From Deltaproteobacteria bacterium (lineage in GTDB: Bacteria > Desulfobacterota > GWC2-55-46 > JAUVFY01): DNA of 11,272 nt. Under the pieces are notes generated by a model. The model worked only from the letters and a program-made list of their open reading frames with translations. It did not search any database and was not told the origin of the DNA. Below, piece by piece: positions 4,481 through 11,272 of this stretch (position 1 is the stretch's first letter; every line of letters begins with the position of its first letter). The stretch lies in assembly GCA_030594025.1 (NCBI GenBank), contig JAUVFY010000029.1, positions 1 through 11,272 on the forward strand. The letters run 5' to 3'. The translations under genes were made by a program, and so were the position numbers.

Positions 4481-7141
4481 ATGGGTAAAAAAATTCTTGC
4501 AAAGGTATACGAACCCGGGGCCGTGGAGGAGAAGTGGTCCGGGTGGTGGATCGAAAAAAAACTCTTTACACCCGAGCGTGACTCAAAAAAGCCGGCCTTT
4601 GTGATGGTAATCCCGCCCCCTAATATCACCGGCTCGCTCCATCTCGGACACGCCCTCAATAACACCCTTCAGGATATCATGGCGCGGTACAAAAGGATGA
4701 GGGGCTATAACGTCCTCTGGCTTCCGGGTATTGACCATGCGGGTATCGCCACACAGAACGTGGTGGAAAAACAGCTCCTCGACGAAGGACTCGACCGCCA
4801 CAAGCTCGGCAGAGACCTCTTCCTCGAGAGGGTCTGGAAGTGGAAGGAAGAGAGCGGCGGGCTGATCTTGAACCAATTAAAGCTCCTCGGCGCCTCGTGC
4901 GACTGGACGCGCCTGAGGTTTACGATGGACGAGGGGCTATCAAAGGCAGTAAGGGAGGTCTTCGTAAGGCTTTACAACGAAGGGCTCATATACCGCGCAA
5001 ACTATATCATCAACTGGTGCCCCAGGTGCCTTACGGCCCTTTCGGACCTTGAGGTGGAGCACGATGAGACCGAGGGGAGTCTCTGGCACATAGAATACCC
5101 GCTAAAGGACGCTACGGGTGGCGTGACCGTTGCCACCACTCGTCCTGAGACCATGCTCGGCGACGTTGCCGTTGCCGTCAACCCCGATGACCCGAGGTAT
5201 AAAAAGCTTGTGGGAAAGACCCTTCAGCTCCCCCTGGCCGAACGGGATATCCCGGTAATAGCGGACAGTGCGGTGGACATGGAGTTCGGCACGGGCGCGT
5301 TAAAGATAACCCCTGCCCACGACTTCAATGATTTTGAGATCGCAAAGGCCCATGGGCTTACATCTGTCAGGGTTATGGATCTCGAGGCCCTGATGAACGA
5401 GAATGCCGGGAAATACAGCGGCATGGACAGGTTTTCCGCGAGGAAAAAGGTTGTTGAAGACCTGAAAGGCCGGGGGCTAGTGAAAAAGATCGAGCCCTAC
5501 AAGCTCATCGTGGGCTCATGCTACAGGTGCAGAACCGTAGTGGAGCCCACGCTCTCTAAACAGTGGTTCGTAAAGGTGGGCCCCCTGGCGAAGCCGGCCA
5601 TTCGAGCGGTGGAAGCGGGCAAAACGAAGTTCGTTCCCAGGATGTGGGAGAACACTTACTTCGACTGGATGAGAAATATCCGCGACTGGTGCATATCCAG
5701 GCAGATATGGTGGGGCCACAGGATCCCGGCCTGGCACTGTAAAGGGTGTGAGAATATAACCGTCGCCATGGAAGAGCCAAAAGTATGCCAGGGGTGCGGC
5801 AGCTCTGAGATCGGGCAGGACCCCGACGTTCTGGACACCTGGTTCAGCTCGGCGCTGTGGCCGTTTTCAACACTGGGCTGGCCGGAGAGGACAAAGGACC
5901 TCAAACTCTTCTATCCCACCACCGCACTTTTCACAAGCTTTGATATAATATTTTTCTGGGTGGCAAGGATGATTATGATGGGGCTAAAGTTCATGGGCAA
6001 GGTGCCCTTCAATGAAGTCTATATCCACGCCCTTATCCGGGACGCCAGGGGGCAGAAGATGAGCAAATCCAGGGGCAACGTCATAGACCCCCTCGTTATG
6101 ATGGACAAATACGGAACCGACGCCCTGAGGTTCACCCTTGCCGTATTCGCCGCCCAGGGCCGGGACATAAAATTCTCCGAAGAAAGGATAGAAGGCTACA
6201 GGAACTTCGCGAACAAGCTCTGGAACCTGGCCCGGTTCGCGTTGATGAATATCAACGAGGTTTCCGCAGCCGAGCCCGATCCTGAAAAGTATAACGCCGC
6301 CGACAAATGGATTATAACCAGGCTCGGCGTATGCACCGAGGGGGTAGGAGCAGGGTTCGAAGGCTATGAATTCGATTCAGCGGCAAGGTCCGTATATAGA
6401 TTCCTTTGGCACGAGCTCTGTGACTGGTACGTGGAACTTGTAAAGCCCGACCTCAGGGGTGAACTCGGCGAAGATAGAAGGGCCGTCACGGGGGGTGTAC
6501 TTTTAAAAGTTATTAAGGACACGCTCAAGATGCTCCACCCCTTCATGCCTTTCATAACGGAGGAGATCTTCAGCTTCCTGCCCGGGGCCAAAACGAGCAT
6601 AATGAACACGGCCTTCCCGAAGAAGGAAAAAGTGTGGCCGGAAGAGGCCTCAGGGATGGAGACCGTTATGGACATAATAAGGGCCGTAAGGAACATAAGG
6701 ACCGAGATGAACATACCCCCCACCGCGCCGCTTGAGTGCATGTGCTTCTGCGAGAACTCGGCCTTAGCCCAGGAGATACTAAAGGGAGAAGGTTATATAA
6801 AAAATCTCGCAAGGGTTCAAACCCTCACTGTATCCAAAGACGGTGAGAGACCGAAGTCCGCCGCGCTGGCCATCGCAAAGGGCGATGCCTCGAGGGTCGA
6901 GGTCTTCGTCCCATTGAAAGGGTTCGTGGACTTCGAGCGTGAGACGAAGAGGCTTACGAGGGAACTCGAAAAAGTCCTGAAAGAATCTGAGGCGGTTAAG
7001 AAAAAGGTGGCAAACGAGGGCTTCCTTAAAAAGGCCCCCCCTGAGATCGTGGAAAAAGAAAGGCTCAAGCTCGAAGGTCTCATTGAAAAAAAGGTAAAGA
7101 TAGAGGCCGGGCTCGAAAGGATAAAAGAGATCGCCGGATAA
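4481..7141 (+). CDS. valS: Valyl-tRNA synthetase
   Basis: This enzyme charges tRNA-Val and hydrolyses mischarged Thr-tRNA-Val. The 886-residue product has the usual length for bacterial ValRS. In order it shows the family start AKVYEPGAVEEKW (7-19), the class I motif PPPNITGSLHLGH (45-57, HIGH form HLGH 54-57), and the CP1 editing domain with TTRPETMLGDVAVAVNPDDP and GTGALKITPAHDFND. Next come two cysteine knuckles C420-x2-C423 and C436-x2-C439, probably a zinc site, then DVLDTWFSSALWPFSTLGW and the catalytic KMSKS loop at 526-530 (GQKMSKSRGN). The anticodon-binding domain follows (from about 590). The C-terminal coiled-coil arm (about 810-885, FVDFERETKRLTRELEKVLK onward) is complete. No in-frame start lies upstream before the stop at 4442, so ATG 4481 is the only reasonable start, although it lacks a ribosome site. 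It leads a tight gene run ending with the TPR gene. Confidence 0.98.
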   Translation: MGKKILAKVYEPGAVEEKWSGWWIEKKLFTPERDSKKPAFVMVIPPPNITGSLHLGHALNNTLQDIMARYKRMRGYNVLWLPGIDHAGIATQNVVEKQLLDEGLDRHKLGRDLFLERVWKWKEESGGLILNQLKLLGASCDWTRLRFTMDEGLSKAVREVFVRLYNEGLIYRANYIINWCPRCLTALSDLEVEHDETEGSLWHIEYPLKDATGGVTVATTRPETMLGDVAVAVNPDDPRYKKLVGKTLQLPLAERDIPVIADSAVDMEFGTGALKITPAHDFNDFEIAKAHGLTSVRVMDLEALMNENAGKYSGMDRFSARKKVVEDLKGRGLVKKIEPYKLIVGSCYRCRTVVEPTLSKQWFVKVGPLAKPAIRAVEAGKTKFVPRMWENTYFDWMRNIRDWCISRQIWWGHRIPAWHCKGCENITVAMEEPKVCQGCGSSEIGQDPDVLDTWFSSALWPFSTLGWPERTKDLKLFYPTTALFTSFDIIFFWVARMIMMGLKFMGKVPFNEVYIHALIRDARGQKMSKSRGNVIDPLVMMDKYGTDALRFTLAVFAAQGRDIKFSEERIEGYRNFANKLWNLARFALMNINEVSAAEPDPEKYNAADKWIITRLGVCTEGVGAGFEGYEFDSAARSVYRFLWHELCDWYVELVKPDLRGELGEDRRAVTGGVLLKVIKDTLKMLHPFMPFITEEIFSFLPGAKTSIMNTAFPKKEKVWPEEASGMETVMDIIRAVRNIRTEMNIPPTAPLECMCFCENSALAQEILKGEGYIKNLARVQTLTVSKDGERPKSAALAIAKGDASRVEVFVPLKGFVDFERETKRLTRELEKVLKESEAVKKKVANEGFLKKAPPEIVEKERLKLEGLIEKKVKIEAGLERIKEIAG

Positions 7142-7145
7142 GAAA

Positions 7146-8033
7146 ATGCCCCCGGGAAGAAGGAAAAAAACCACGTACAGGAGGCCCGCCGCAAGGCAGG
7201 GCCTCAACAGGTATACCGAAAAGCTCGTCAAGGCCTCCCTCGCAGAGGACCTGGGCCCCGGTGACATAACGACCGAAGCCTTAGTCCCTGAGAGGAAAAA
7301 GGGCACGTGCAGGATAGTAGCAAAGGAGGCGATGGTAGTTTGCGGGCTCGCCGTATGCGAAAAGGTATTTTCCTCCCTCGACAAGGACATAACATTCAAA
7401 AAGTTAGTAAACGACGGGGATGGGGTCGAAAGGGGCGAGTGCATTGCAAAGGTCTCCGGAAGACTCGGCCGTATGCTTTCCGGTGAACGCGTAGCCCTTA
7501 ACTTCCTCCAGAGGCTTTCAGGGATCGCCACCCTCACGAGGGAGTTCGCAGACAAGGCCCCCACGAGCGTGAGGATACTCGACACAAGGAAGACGACCCC
7601 GTGTATGAGGCTGCTTGAAAAATATGCCGTAAGGGTCGGAGGCGGATACAACCACAGGTTCGGGCTTTTTGACTCTATACTCATAAAGGACAACCACTTA
7701 AAGATCGCCGGGGGTGTGGAGCGGGCCATTTCAAGGGTCAGGAAAAGGTACCCGGAAAGCGCCACCGTGGAAGTGGAGGTCAAAAACCTTAAACAGGTCA
7801 AACAGGCCCTTAAAGGCCGAGCGGACATAATAATGCTCGACAACATGCCGGTTGAAAAGATAAAAAGGGCCGTGGAACTCATCGGTGATAACGCCATGAC
7901 CGAGGTCTCTGGGGGTATAACGCTTAACAACGTAAAAAGGGCGGCCATGAAGGGGGTGGATTTCATCTCCATTGGTTCGCTTACGCACTCGGCAAGGGCC
8001 ATAGACATAACCATGGAAGTGGAAGATGTATGA
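7146..8033 (+). CDS. nadC: Nicotinate-nucleotide pyrophosphorylase (quinolinate phosphoribosyltransferase)
   Basis: NadC converts quinolinate and PRPP to nicotinate mononucleotide with loss of CO2, the entry point of de novo NAD synthesis. The 295-residue product shows EDLGPGDITTEAL (34-46), NFLQRLSGIATLT (119-131), the PRPP/quinolinate loop DTRKTTP (146-152), GGGYNHRFGLFDSILIKDNH (165-184), the metal-side VEVEVKN, MLDNM and EVSGGI, and the C-terminal GSLTHSARAIDI. Residue 153 is Cys where the family usually has Gly (DTRKTTPG). It starts 4 bases after the valS stop, with only a weak ribosome site. The first 20 residues are very basic (PPGRRKKTTYRRP) and extend beyond the normal NadC start, but no other ATG, GTG or TTG in frame could replace this start. 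The stop overlaps the birA ATG (ATGA). NadA and NadB are not in the window. Confidence 0.96.
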   Translation: MPPGRRKKTTYRRPAARQGLNRYTEKLVKASLAEDLGPGDITTEALVPERKKGTCRIVAKEAMVVCGLAVCEKVFSSLDKDITFKKLVNDGDGVERGECIAKVSGRLGRMLSGERVALNFLQRLSGIATLTREFADKAPTSVRILDTRKTTPCMRLLEKYAVRVGGGYNHRFGLFDSILIKDNHLKIAGGVERAISRVRKRYPESATVEVEVKNLKQVKQALKGRADIIMLDNMPVEKIKRAVELIGDNAMTEVSGGITLNNVKRAAMKGVDFISIGSLTHSARAIDITMEVEDV

Positions 8034-8995
8034 AGGCCACGGACGCAGAGGTTGATATAGTCCGGCTCCTAAAGACCGGGGGCGGTGACCATATCTCCGG
8101 GCAGATGATAAGCCTTGAGCTCGGAATATCCAGGACAGCCGTCTGGAAACACATAGGCGTATTGAGAAAGGCCGGCTACTCCATAGAGGGGAGCCCGAAA
8201 AAGGGTTACCGCCTCTTACCATTTCCCGTCCCGTTTAACGGTATTGAAGTACGTTCCGGGCTTAAAAGGGGGATTATCGGAAGGAACCTTTTTTTCTTCC
8301 CCACCCTCGACTCAACTAACACGAAGGCCTCTCGTCTGGCCGCCGGGGGGGCCGATGAGGGCACCGTCGTTATAGCCGACGGCCAGAGCGACGGGAAGGG
8401 ACGGCTCGGCAGAAAGTGGCACTCCCCCCCGGGGGTCAACCTGTACACATCCATAATACTCAAGCCCGATATCCCTCCCCAGCAGGCACAAACACTCACG
8501 TTAATGGCCGCGGTGGCGGTGGCGGAAGCCGTAGAGGCTTACAGCCCTGTAAGACCCACGGTAAAATGGCCGAACGACATACTCATAGAATCTAAAAAGG
8601 CAGCGGGTATATTAACCGAGATGAACTCCGAGACCGACAGGGTGAACTTCGTCGTACTGGGCATAGGGGTGAACCTCAACATGAACCTTCCGGACGAATT
8701 GCTCCACACCGCTACATCCATAAAGGAAAAGACCGGCCGGGAAGTGTCCAGGGCTGAGTTCGCCCAGAGACTTTTCTCGAGCATCGAAAAGTGGTATAAG
8801 GTTTTCCTGGCCGAGGGTTTTGAGCCCGTAAGTTCCGTCTGGAGAACTTACTTTGACAGGGAGGGAAAGCACATAAACGTCAGGGGCTCCCGGGAGGTTG
8901 AAGGGATATGCATGGGGATAGACTCCCAGGGCTCGCTCCTGGTGCGCCTGGGCTCGGGCCAGGTAGAACGGGTAATCTCGGGGGAGCTTGCGTGA
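8030..8995 (+). CDS. birA: Bifunctional biotin-protein ligase / biotin operon repressor BirA
   Basis: BirA activates biotin to biotinyl-AMP and attaches it to biotin carboxyl carrier proteins. The 321-residue product is the long, bifunctional form. Residues 5-63 are a winged helix-turn-helix (SGQMISLELGISRTAVWKHI) for DNA binding. The catalytic domain starts at LDSTNTKA (93-100) and includes the biotinyl-AMP loop DGKGRLGRKW (121-130, Lys in place of the more common Arg in GRGRxGR), KWPNDI (179-184), the likely catalytic Lys190 in KKAAGILTE, and VVLGIGVNLNM. A C-terminal SH3-like domain (about 270-321) closes the protein. It overlaps nadC by the ATGA signal with GGAAG just upstream and overlaps coaX by TGATG. 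No biotin-synthesis gene or obvious BirA operator lies in the window, so any repressor targets are elsewhere. Confidence 0.96.
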   Translation: MKATDAEVDIVRLLKTGGGDHISGQMISLELGISRTAVWKHIGVLRKAGYSIEGSPKKGYRLLPFPVPFNGIEVRSGLKRGIIGRNLFFFPTLDSTNTKASRLAAGGADEGTVVIADGQSDGKGRLGRKWHSPPGVNLYTSIILKPDIPPQQAQTLTLMAAVAVAEAVEAYSPVRPTVKWPNDILIESKKAAGILTEMNSETDRVNFVVLGIGVNLNMNLPDELLHTATSIKEKTGREVSRAEFAQRLFSSIEKWYKVFLAEGFEPVSSVWRTYFDREGKHINVRGSREVEGICMGIDSQGSLLVRLGSGQVERVISGELA

Positions 8996-9762
8996 TGCTT
9001 CTTACCTTAGACATAGGCAATACGAACATAGTCATGGGGCTTTTCGAGGGCGACGAGCTGGTAAGGCACTGGCGCTTGAGCACCGTTAAGGAGAGGACCG
9101 CCGACGAGTACGGCATAATACTTACGGGGCTTATCACGGGAAGCGCCCGGTGGCGCCTTGACAAGATAAACGCTTCCATTATATCCTGTGTCGTCCCTAC
9201 GCTGAAAGAGACTTTCGTGGAAACGGTTTCAAGGTATGTGGGGACAAAACCCCTTGTCGTGGGCCCGGGCATCAAGACCGGCATGCCCATACTCACGGAC
9301 GACCCCAGGGAGGTCGGGGCCGACAGGATCGTCAATGCCGTGGCAGCGTACTCGATCTACAGGTCTTCGGTCATCGTGGTGGATTTCGGCACCGCCGTTA
9401 CCTTCGATTACGTAACCGAAAAAGGTGAGTATGCCGGGGGTGCCATCGCCCCGGGCATCTCGGTGGCATCGGAGGCCCTTTTCCAGAGGGCTGCCCGGCT
9501 TGCGAGGGTGGAGCTTGCAAAACCCAAGCACATCGTGGGCAAGAACACAGAGGAGAGCTTGAAGGCGGGTATCTTCTGGGGCTTTGTGGGGCTTATTGAC
9601 GGGATAGTGGAAAGGATGAAAAAAGAGTCGGGCACCAAACCCAGGGTAATCGCAACGGGGGGGGTTGCACCGCTTTTCGTCAAGGAGTCGAAGACCATAA
9701 CCGACATGGACGAGTTCCTTATACTAAAGGGCCTAAAGATAATCTACGAGGAAAACCGCTGA
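8995..9762 (+). CDS. coaX: Type III pantothenate kinase
   Basis: CoaX phosphorylates pantothenate with ATP, the first step of coenzyme A synthesis; the type III enzyme needs a monovalent cation and is not feedback-inhibited by CoA. The 255-residue product has ASKHA-fold motifs: DIGNTN (6-11, phosphate 1), GPGIKTGMPIL (90-100, pantothenate site), GADRIVNAVAAY (108-119, with catalytic Asp110), DFGTAVTFD (130-138, phosphate 2), GGAIAPGI (148-155), VGKNTEESLKAGIFWG (181-196) and ATGG (220-223). I chose the ATG at 8995, not the in-frame ATG at 8908. The family begins MLLTLDIGNTN, a GGGGGAG ribosome site lies 8 bases before 8995, and the extra 29 residues would be read from inside birA. It follows birA through a TGATG overlap and precedes the TPR gene the same way. 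The birA-coaX pairing is common in bacteria. Confidence 0.97.
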   Translation: MLLTLDIGNTNIVMGLFEGDELVRHWRLSTVKERTADEYGIILTGLITGSARWRLDKINASIISCVVPTLKETFVETVSRYVGTKPLVVGPGIKTGMPILTDDPREVGADRIVNAVAAYSIYRSSVIVVDFGTAVTFDYVTEKGEYAGGAIAPGISVASEALFQRAARLARVELAKPKHIVGKNTEESLKAGIFWGFVGLIDGIVERMKKESGTKPRVIATGGVAPLFVKESKTITDMDEFLILKGLKIIYEENR

Positions 9763-10271
9763 TGGCGCTAACTTCACTGGAGCAGTTTGAAAGGGGAAAG
9801 AAGTTTTTAAACAAGGCCAAGCTGGAGAGGGCCGCAAAGGCCTTTGAGAAGGCCTACAAGGCGGACAGGGAGAACCCCGACTACATGAGCTACTACGGGA
9901 TGTGTGCGGCCATGAGGTGGGGCGCGATAGGGCTCGGCATGGAGCTTTGCACCAGGGCCATAAAAAAGAAATTTTCAACCTCCGAGTTCTACGCCAATCT
10001 GGGCAGGGTTTACATGGCCGCAGACAACAGAAAAGGCGCCGTCTCGGTCATTAAAAAGGGCCTGAAACACGACCCGGAAAACGAGGCGTTGAACGAAATG
10101 CTCGTCATGCTCGGGGCACGCAAAAGGCCGTTAGTATCCTTCTTAAAAGGGTCCAACCCATTGAACACGTTCCTGGGCACGGTCTTTACATCGACCATAC
10201 CGAACCTAATCAGGAGAAAAAAAATAAAAAGAACAAAAAGGCCCCGCAGAGGGGAAAGAGCAAAGGCTTAG
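9762..10271 (+). CDS. Small TPR-repeat protein with basic C-terminus, function unknown
   Basis: A 169-residue protein with about three tetratricopeptide-like helix pairs: roughly 5-38 (FERGKKFLNKAKLERAAKAF EKAY), 41-72 (YMSYYGMCAAMRW, then LCTRAIKK) and 75-108 (EFYANLGRVYMAADNRKGAV, then KGLKHDP). After the repeats comes PLVSFLKGSNPLNTFLG (123-139), a stretch I also associate with other deltaproteobacterial TPR proteins. The tail is strongly basic (RRKKIKRTKRPRRGERAKA, 151-169). There is no signal peptide or clear membrane helix, so it is probably cytoplasmic. TPR domains bind proteins and the tail could bind nucleic acid or acidic partners, but no function can be assigned. Its ATG overlaps the coaX stop (TGATG) and GAGG lies just upstream, so it should be co-expressed with coaX. 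It ends 68 bases before the EF-G-like gene. Confidence 0.8.
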   Translation: MALTSLEQFERGKKFLNKAKLERAAKAFEKAYKADRENPDYMSYYGMCAAMRWGAIGLGMELCTRAIKKKFSTSEFYANLGRVYMAADNRKGAVSVIKKGLKHDPENEALNEMLVMLGARKRPLVSFLKGSNPLNTFLGTVFTSTIPNLIRRKKIKRTKRPRRGERAKA

Positions 10272-10316
10272 AAATAGTCCATATACCGTTGGGTATAAAG
10301 ACTTTAATATGTTTTG

Positions 10317-10339
10317 TATAACTCGTTAAGGAGGTAAAC
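10317..10339 (+). promoter_or_regulatory. Possible -10 box and strong ribosome site deciding a GTG start
   Basis: The near-perfect Shine-Dalgarno AAGGAGG at 10328-10334 stands 5 bases before GTG 10340 and fixes that codon as the start of the EF-G-like gene. TATAAC at 10317-10322 (five of six matches to -10) lies just upstream, but no good -35 is found at 16-18 bases, and a start from this -10 would fall inside the ribosome site. The promoter part is therefore weak. The spacer 10272-10339 is AT-rich with no terminator hairpin, so read-through from the upstream operon is possible. Confidence 0.6.
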
Positions 10340-11272
10340 GTGGGTATCACTATCGACAAAAAAAGAAACGTTGCGATAATCGGTCACGGAAGCGTCGGAA
10401 AAACTACCCTGTCAGAGGCCATCCTTTTTAACGGGAAGGCCACCAAAAGGCTGGGTAGGGTCGACGAGGGGAGCTCTGTGCTTGACTTCGAGCCGGAGGA
10501 ACAGAAAAGGAATATAACGATTTCCGCCTCGCTCCACCATTACGAGTGGGACAAGCATCGGGTGATCCTAATCGACACCCCCGGCTATTCGAACTTCCTC
10601 ACTGAAACGAGAAACACCCTCAGGGTGGCCGGCGGGGCCGTTTTGGTCCTGGGCGCCGTTAGCGGGGTTAAGGTCCAGACAGAAAGGCTCTGGGAGTACG
10701 CCGACGAGTTCGATGTCCCCAGGATAGCCTTTGTAAACGAGATGGACAAGGAGAGGGCCAACTTCGAAAAGGCCGTTAGTGACCTTGCGAAGGCCTTCGA
10801 TGTGAGGGCAGTGCCCGTGGTTATGCCCCATGAGGAAGGTCCCGAATTTAAAGGGATCGTAGACCTCGTTACGATGAAGCTCAACCTTTATAAGGACGAC
10901 CATTCCGGGGCCTACGAAGTTAAGGAAGTGCCCCCAGAGCTTTCGGAAAAAGCTCTAAAGTTGCGCGAGCAGATGGTCGAGGCCATTGTGGAGACCGACG
11001 ACGCACTAATGGAAAAATACCTCGAAGGCGGAGAGGTCACCGAAGAGGAGCTTAAAAAGGGGCTACGCGAGGGTGTGCTTACAGAGAAATTCATACCGGT
11101 GCTTTGCGGCTCCGCATACAATAACATGGGCATAAATCTACTAATGGACATGATTAACGACTGTCTCCCCTCACCCCTTGAAAGGGGGCCTGTCAAAGTT
11201 TCGGACCCGAAAAGCGGAGAAGAGGTCTCGAGGGCCCCGGCTGAGGACGAGCCTTTCTCAGCGCTCGTCTTC
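10340..11272 (+). CDS. EF-G-2-like translational GTPase (FusA paralogue), 3' end cut by window edge
   Basis: The first 311 codons of an elongation-factor-G-like GTPase of the EF-G-2 / 'elongation factor G-like' group. It starts with GTG and has no ATG start. Visible GTPase motifs are the P-loop GHGSVGKTT (15-23), switch I around DFEPEEQKRNITISASLHHY (49-68), G3 DTPGYSNF (79-86), G4 NEMDKERANF (133-142) and G5-like CGSA near residue 253. The phrases GVKVQTERLWEYADE, EVPPEL, VETDDALMEKYLEGGEV and INDCLPSP match EF-G G-domain layout. Tyr83 replaces the catalytic His of canonical EF-G (DTPGH); Tyr also occurs there in the EF-G-2 branch as I recall it. The G4 Lys of NKxD is Glu134, which is unusual. 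Domains II-V lie beyond the window. The role of EF-G-2 proteins is unsettled (GTPase with weak or no translocase activity); the canonical fusA should be elsewhere. Confidence 0.92.
   Translation, partial: MGITIDKKRNVAIIGHGSVGKTTLSEAILFNGKATKRLGRVDEGSSVLDFEPEEQKRNITISASLHHYEWDKHRVILIDTPGYSNFLTETRNTLRVAGGAVLVLGAVSGVKVQTERLWEYADEFDVPRIAFVNEMDKERANFEKAVSDLAKAFDVRAVPVVMPHEEGPEFKGIVDLVTMKLNLYKDDHSGAYEVKEVPPELSEKALKLREQMVEAIVETDDALMEKYLEGGEVTEEELKKGLREGVLTEKFIPVLCGSAYNNMGINLLMDMINDCLPSPLERGPVKVSDPKSGEEVSRAPAEDEPFSALVF

Noticed and set aside
6779..8014. A 411-codon open frame on the minus strand opposite valS and nadC
   Set aside because: It crosses two certain genes on the other strand, begins inside nadC, and its product is low in recognisable structure. 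The lack of stops follows from the high GC and codon use of the real genes.
8908..8994. A longer coaX start at ATG 8908
   Set aside because: The extra 29 residues lie inside birA and do not resemble CoaX; the family start MLLTLDIGNTN and the GGGGGAG site favour 8995.

Overview
The window is a compact stretch of ordinary bacterial housekeeping chromosome, with nearly every base in a gene or a short leader. The sequence is GC-rich, with many AGG (Arg), ATA (Ile) and AAG/AAA codons. The gene order M50 protease-trpS-scpA-scpB, the FrzS-like orphan receiver protein with a long Glu/Pro linker, and the EF-G-2-type GTPase together suggest a Desulfobacterota ('Deltaproteobacteria')-like or Nitrospirota-like lineage. 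This is inference from gene order and family resemblance; no rRNA or other marker fixes the taxonomy.

Left part, minus strand (1-3017): a probable transcription unit begins at 3017 with a site-2-protease-family membrane metalloprotease, followed by trpS (stop and start overlap as TGATG). After a 93-base gap come scpA and scpB (again TGATG), the two non-SMC subunits of the chromosome-condensing SMC-ScpAB complex; scpB runs off the left edge. The trpS-scpA gap holds a short heptamer-based repeat with a perfect 12-bp inverted repeat and a possible promoter for scpAB.

Middle (3018-4480): a 211-base divergent spacer carries promoter-like sequences facing both ways and a GC-rich hairpin. It is followed by an orphan response regulator with an N-terminal receiver domain, a long acidic Pro/Glu linker containing a recent 27-codon duplication, and a C-terminal helical segment. 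A 181-base leader without a gene separates it from valS.

Right part, plus strand (4481-11272): valS, nadC, birA, coaX and a small TPR protein are packed with 4-base gaps or start/stop overlaps, so they probably form one operon. It joins protein synthesis (valyl-tRNA synthetase), NAD synthesis (quinolinate phosphoribosyltransferase), biotin attachment (BirA) and CoA synthesis (type III pantothenate kinase). After 68 bases a separate gene, started by GTG behind a strong AAGGAGG, encodes an EF-G-2-like translational GTPase cut by the right edge.

No mobile element, CRISPR array, defence locus, tRNA or rRNA is visible, and I see no convincing undescribed multi-gene system. The points most worth a second look are the exact four-cysteine [4Fe-4S] signature in TrpRS, the altered G4 motif (NEMD) in the EF-G-like protein, the atypical receiver protein with its duplicated linker, the heptamer repeat between trpS and scpA, and a possibly leaderless promoter for the protease-trpS unit.
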